From Sphingobacteriaceae bacterium (GTDB lineage Bacteria; Bacteroidota; Bacteroidia; Sphingobacteriales; Sphingobacteriaceae), in contig CANGZD010000019.1 of assembly GCA_947458875.1 (NCBI GenBank), positions 1 to 33,613 on the forward strand: a DNA stretch of 33,613 bases, in the 5' to 3' direction. The position numbers and the translations under genes were made by a program. The notes under the pieces were generated by a model, which had not been told where the DNA came from, did no database searches, and worked only from the letters and a program-made list of their open reading frames with translations. Positions 32,223 to 33,613 of this stretch are shown in pieces. Each line of letters starts with the position of its first letter. The stretch's first letter is position 1.

Positions 32223-33503
32223 ATGAGAAACATCTCCATGTTTTTTAGAAGTGGTATCCGGACTTTAATTTTTGCATTTTTTATACTCTTATTGTGTCAA
32301 GTTTCGGCCAATGCTCAGAGTGCTGCAGAAGGAGCCGCCTTATTTAAGCAAAAATGTACGTCCTGCCACGCTCTTAACCAGAAAGTGGTTGGTCCGGCAT
32401 TGAAGGGTGTAAGCGATCGTCGCTCTGAAGAATGGTTGATTAAATGGATCAAAAATTCGCAAGCCATGATCGCTTCCGGAGATCCGGATGCAGTTGCTTT
32501 GTACAAAGAGTACAACGAGGCTGCCATGACCGCATTCCCCGAGTTGAGTGATGATAATGTTAGAAGCATTTTAGCCTACATCAAAGAAGAAGGTGACAAG
32601 CCTGCCGCAGCTGCCGGCGCTGCTGCAGCTGGTGGCGCAGAGACCAAAGGTGACGAAATCAGTAATTTGATGGTTGGTGGGGTGATCATTTTGATCATCA
32701 TTGCTTTCTTGGTGATTCTGGTATTGAATCGTGTAATTGGGACTTTAGAGAGCTTGTTTAATAAGAAACAGGGTATCAAGGAAGAAGCTGTTGAGCCTAA
32801 GGCCAGCTGGAGCGATCGGGTGGAAGCCTTCAAACTTCGCTTTAAGAATAAGAAATTTGTATTTTTTGTGGTATTGCTCGGTTTGATACTTTTGGGCTCC
32901 TACGCTTCGGTAACTATGTGGAATACCGGTGTGCACCAAGGTTATCAACCAGTTCAGCCAATTAAGTTTTCGCATCAGCTACATGCCGGTGTAAACCAAA
33001 TCAGCTGTCAATATTGCCATAGCGGTGCATTTAAATCGAAAAATGCCTCTATTCCTTCACTCAATGTTTGTATGAATTGCCACAATTATGTGCAAGCAAC
33101 AGAGAAGTACAACGGGCAAATCTCTCCTGAGATTGCAAAAATTTACAAGGCTTTAGATTACAATCCAGATACCAAGGAGTATGGAGACAACCCTAAGCCG
33201 GTAGAATGGATTCGTATCCACAATTTACCTGATCTGGCCTACTTTAACCACGCTCAGCACGTAGCGGTAGCCGGTATTGAGTGTCAGAAATGTCATGGTC
33301 CGATCCAAAATATGGAAGAAGTTTATCAATATGCTCCTTTAACAATGAAATGGTGTATCAACTGTCACCGTGAAACAGAAGTGAATCACAAAGACAATGG
33401 TTATTATGACAAGCTGATTGCGGCTCATGAGCAATTGAAAAAAGGAGAGAAAGTGACAGCGGCTGTATTGGGTGGATTAGAGTGTGGTAAGTGTCACTAT
33501 TAA
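32223..33503 (+). CDS. actA: ActA, multiheme cytochrome c subunit of alternative complex III
   Basis: This 426-residue periplasmic-side subunit of alternative complex III takes electrons from the quinol oxidation complex toward cytochrome c or oxidase. There are six CxxCH heme sites: CTSCH (45-49), CQYCH (262-266), CMNCH (283-287), CQKCH (354-358), CINCH (378-382) and CGKCH (421-425). The N-terminus is a signal peptide (to about 32), then a monoheme cytochrome c domain with FKQKCTSCHALNQKVVGPAL, an Ala/Gly-rich linker, two membrane segments (about 149-169 and 211-230), and a pentaheme domain. The usual ActA is pentaheme, so this is a fusion with an extra cytochrome. actB follows after 41 bases. 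Confidence 0.92.
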   Translation: MRNISMFFRSGIRTLIFAFFILLLCQVSANAQSAAEGAALFKQKCTSCHALNQKVVGPALKGVSDRRSEEWLIKWIKNSQAMIASGDPDAVALYKEYNEAAMTAFPELSDDNVRSILAYIKEEGDKPAAAAGAAAAGGAETKGDEISNLMVGGVIILIIIAFLVILVLNRVIGTLESLFNKKQGIKEEAVEPKASWSDRVEAFKLRFKNKKFVFFVVLLGLILLGSYASVTMWNTGVHQGYQPVQPIKFSHQLHAGVNQISCQYCHSGAFKSKNASIPSLNVCMNCHNYVQATEKYNGQISPEIAKIYKALDYNPDTKEYGDNPKPVEWIRIHNLPDLAYFNHAQHVAVAGIECQKCHGPIQNMEEVYQYAPLTMKWCINCHRETEVNHKDNGYYDKLIAAHEQLKKGEKVTAAVLGGLECGKCHY

Positions 33504-33544
33504 TAGATAATTATTAAGCATCGAATAACAGTTATATAGCTTAC

Positions 33545-33613
33545 ATGGAAAGCAATAAAAAATACTGGAAAGGTTTAGAAGAACTGAAACAAACCCCCGA
33601 ATTTGTTGAAAAC
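33545..33613 (+). CDS. actB: ActB (Fe-S/molybdopterin-like subunit), 5' end only
   Basis: The first 23 codons are visible, cut by the window edge. MESNKKYWKGLEELKQTPEF is the typical start of Bacteroidota ActB proteins, which carry a molybdopterin-oxidoreductase-like domain without cofactor and a domain with several iron-sulfur clusters. Position directly after actA on the same strand supports the call. The C-terminal part lies outside the window. Confidence 0.8.
   Translation, partial: MESNKKYWKGLEELKQTPEFVEN

Overview
This window looks like a chromosome segment from a Bacteroidota bacterium, most likely a Pedobacter-like member of the Sphingobacteriales. The evidence is a SecA of about 1,100 residues with phylum-style insertions, an alternative complex III (act) operon start, a DUF4251 protein, FISUMP lipoproteins, -7 promoter boxes of the TAnnTTTG type, and almost no Shine-Dalgarno sequences before start codons. 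The genus is an inference. The content is mostly housekeeping. I see no rRNA, tRNA, CRISPR array, prophage or classical insertion sequence, and no gene-free stretch longer than about 200 bases.

Layout. 1-5045 (minus strand): groES, then a terminator, then an operon read as miaB, sigma-54 activator, lptE, a helical repeat protein and secG. 5118-9926 (minus): an SDR reductase, a SerB-SerA chimera, crcB, a tryptophan 2,3-dioxygenase and ilvE, closed by a terminator. 9968-11646 (plus): an arginase-fold protein with an altered metal site and a TlpA-like thioredoxin. 11643-12926 (minus): purD. 13062-21936 (plus): secA, an M20 amidohydrolase, an unrecognised exported protein, dnaG, yraN and a glutamine cyclotransferase lipoprotein. 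21939-22454 (minus): DUF4251. 22620-24948 (plus): three tandem FISUMP lipoproteins. 25038-26687 (minus): pgi. 26688-27356: a dense intergenic block with three copies of a palindromic repeat, a small GIY-YIG nuclease gene bounded by two of them, and another large stem-loop. 27357-28434 (plus): prfB with its programmed +1 frameshift. 28471-29331 (minus): a transglutaminase-like protein. 29388-29843 (plus): a methyltransferase-like protein that lacks its SAM-binding core. 29840-30967 (minus): an outer-membrane beta-barrel. 31062-32042 (plus): a deoxyhypusine-synthase-like protein. 32223-33613 (plus): actA and the start of actB.

How the genes fit together. Envelope biogenesis and secretion recur (secG, secA, lptE, outer-membrane barrel, many lipoproteins), beside amino-acid metabolism (ilvE, dioxygenase, SerB chimera, arginase-fold and deoxyhypusine-synthase-like proteins), replication and translation (dnaG, prfB, miaB) and respiration (actAB).

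The strongest candidate for something undescribed is the unit at 26810-27235. It is a GIY-YIG nuclease gene framed by inverted copies of a structured repeat with constant ends and different inner hairpins. It resembles a REP/RAYT system but carries a different nuclease fold. Secondary points are the SerB-SerA chimera, the cored-out methyltransferase, covarying repeat hairpins at 24957-25009, and promoter boxes placed so close to start codons that several messages are probably leaderless.
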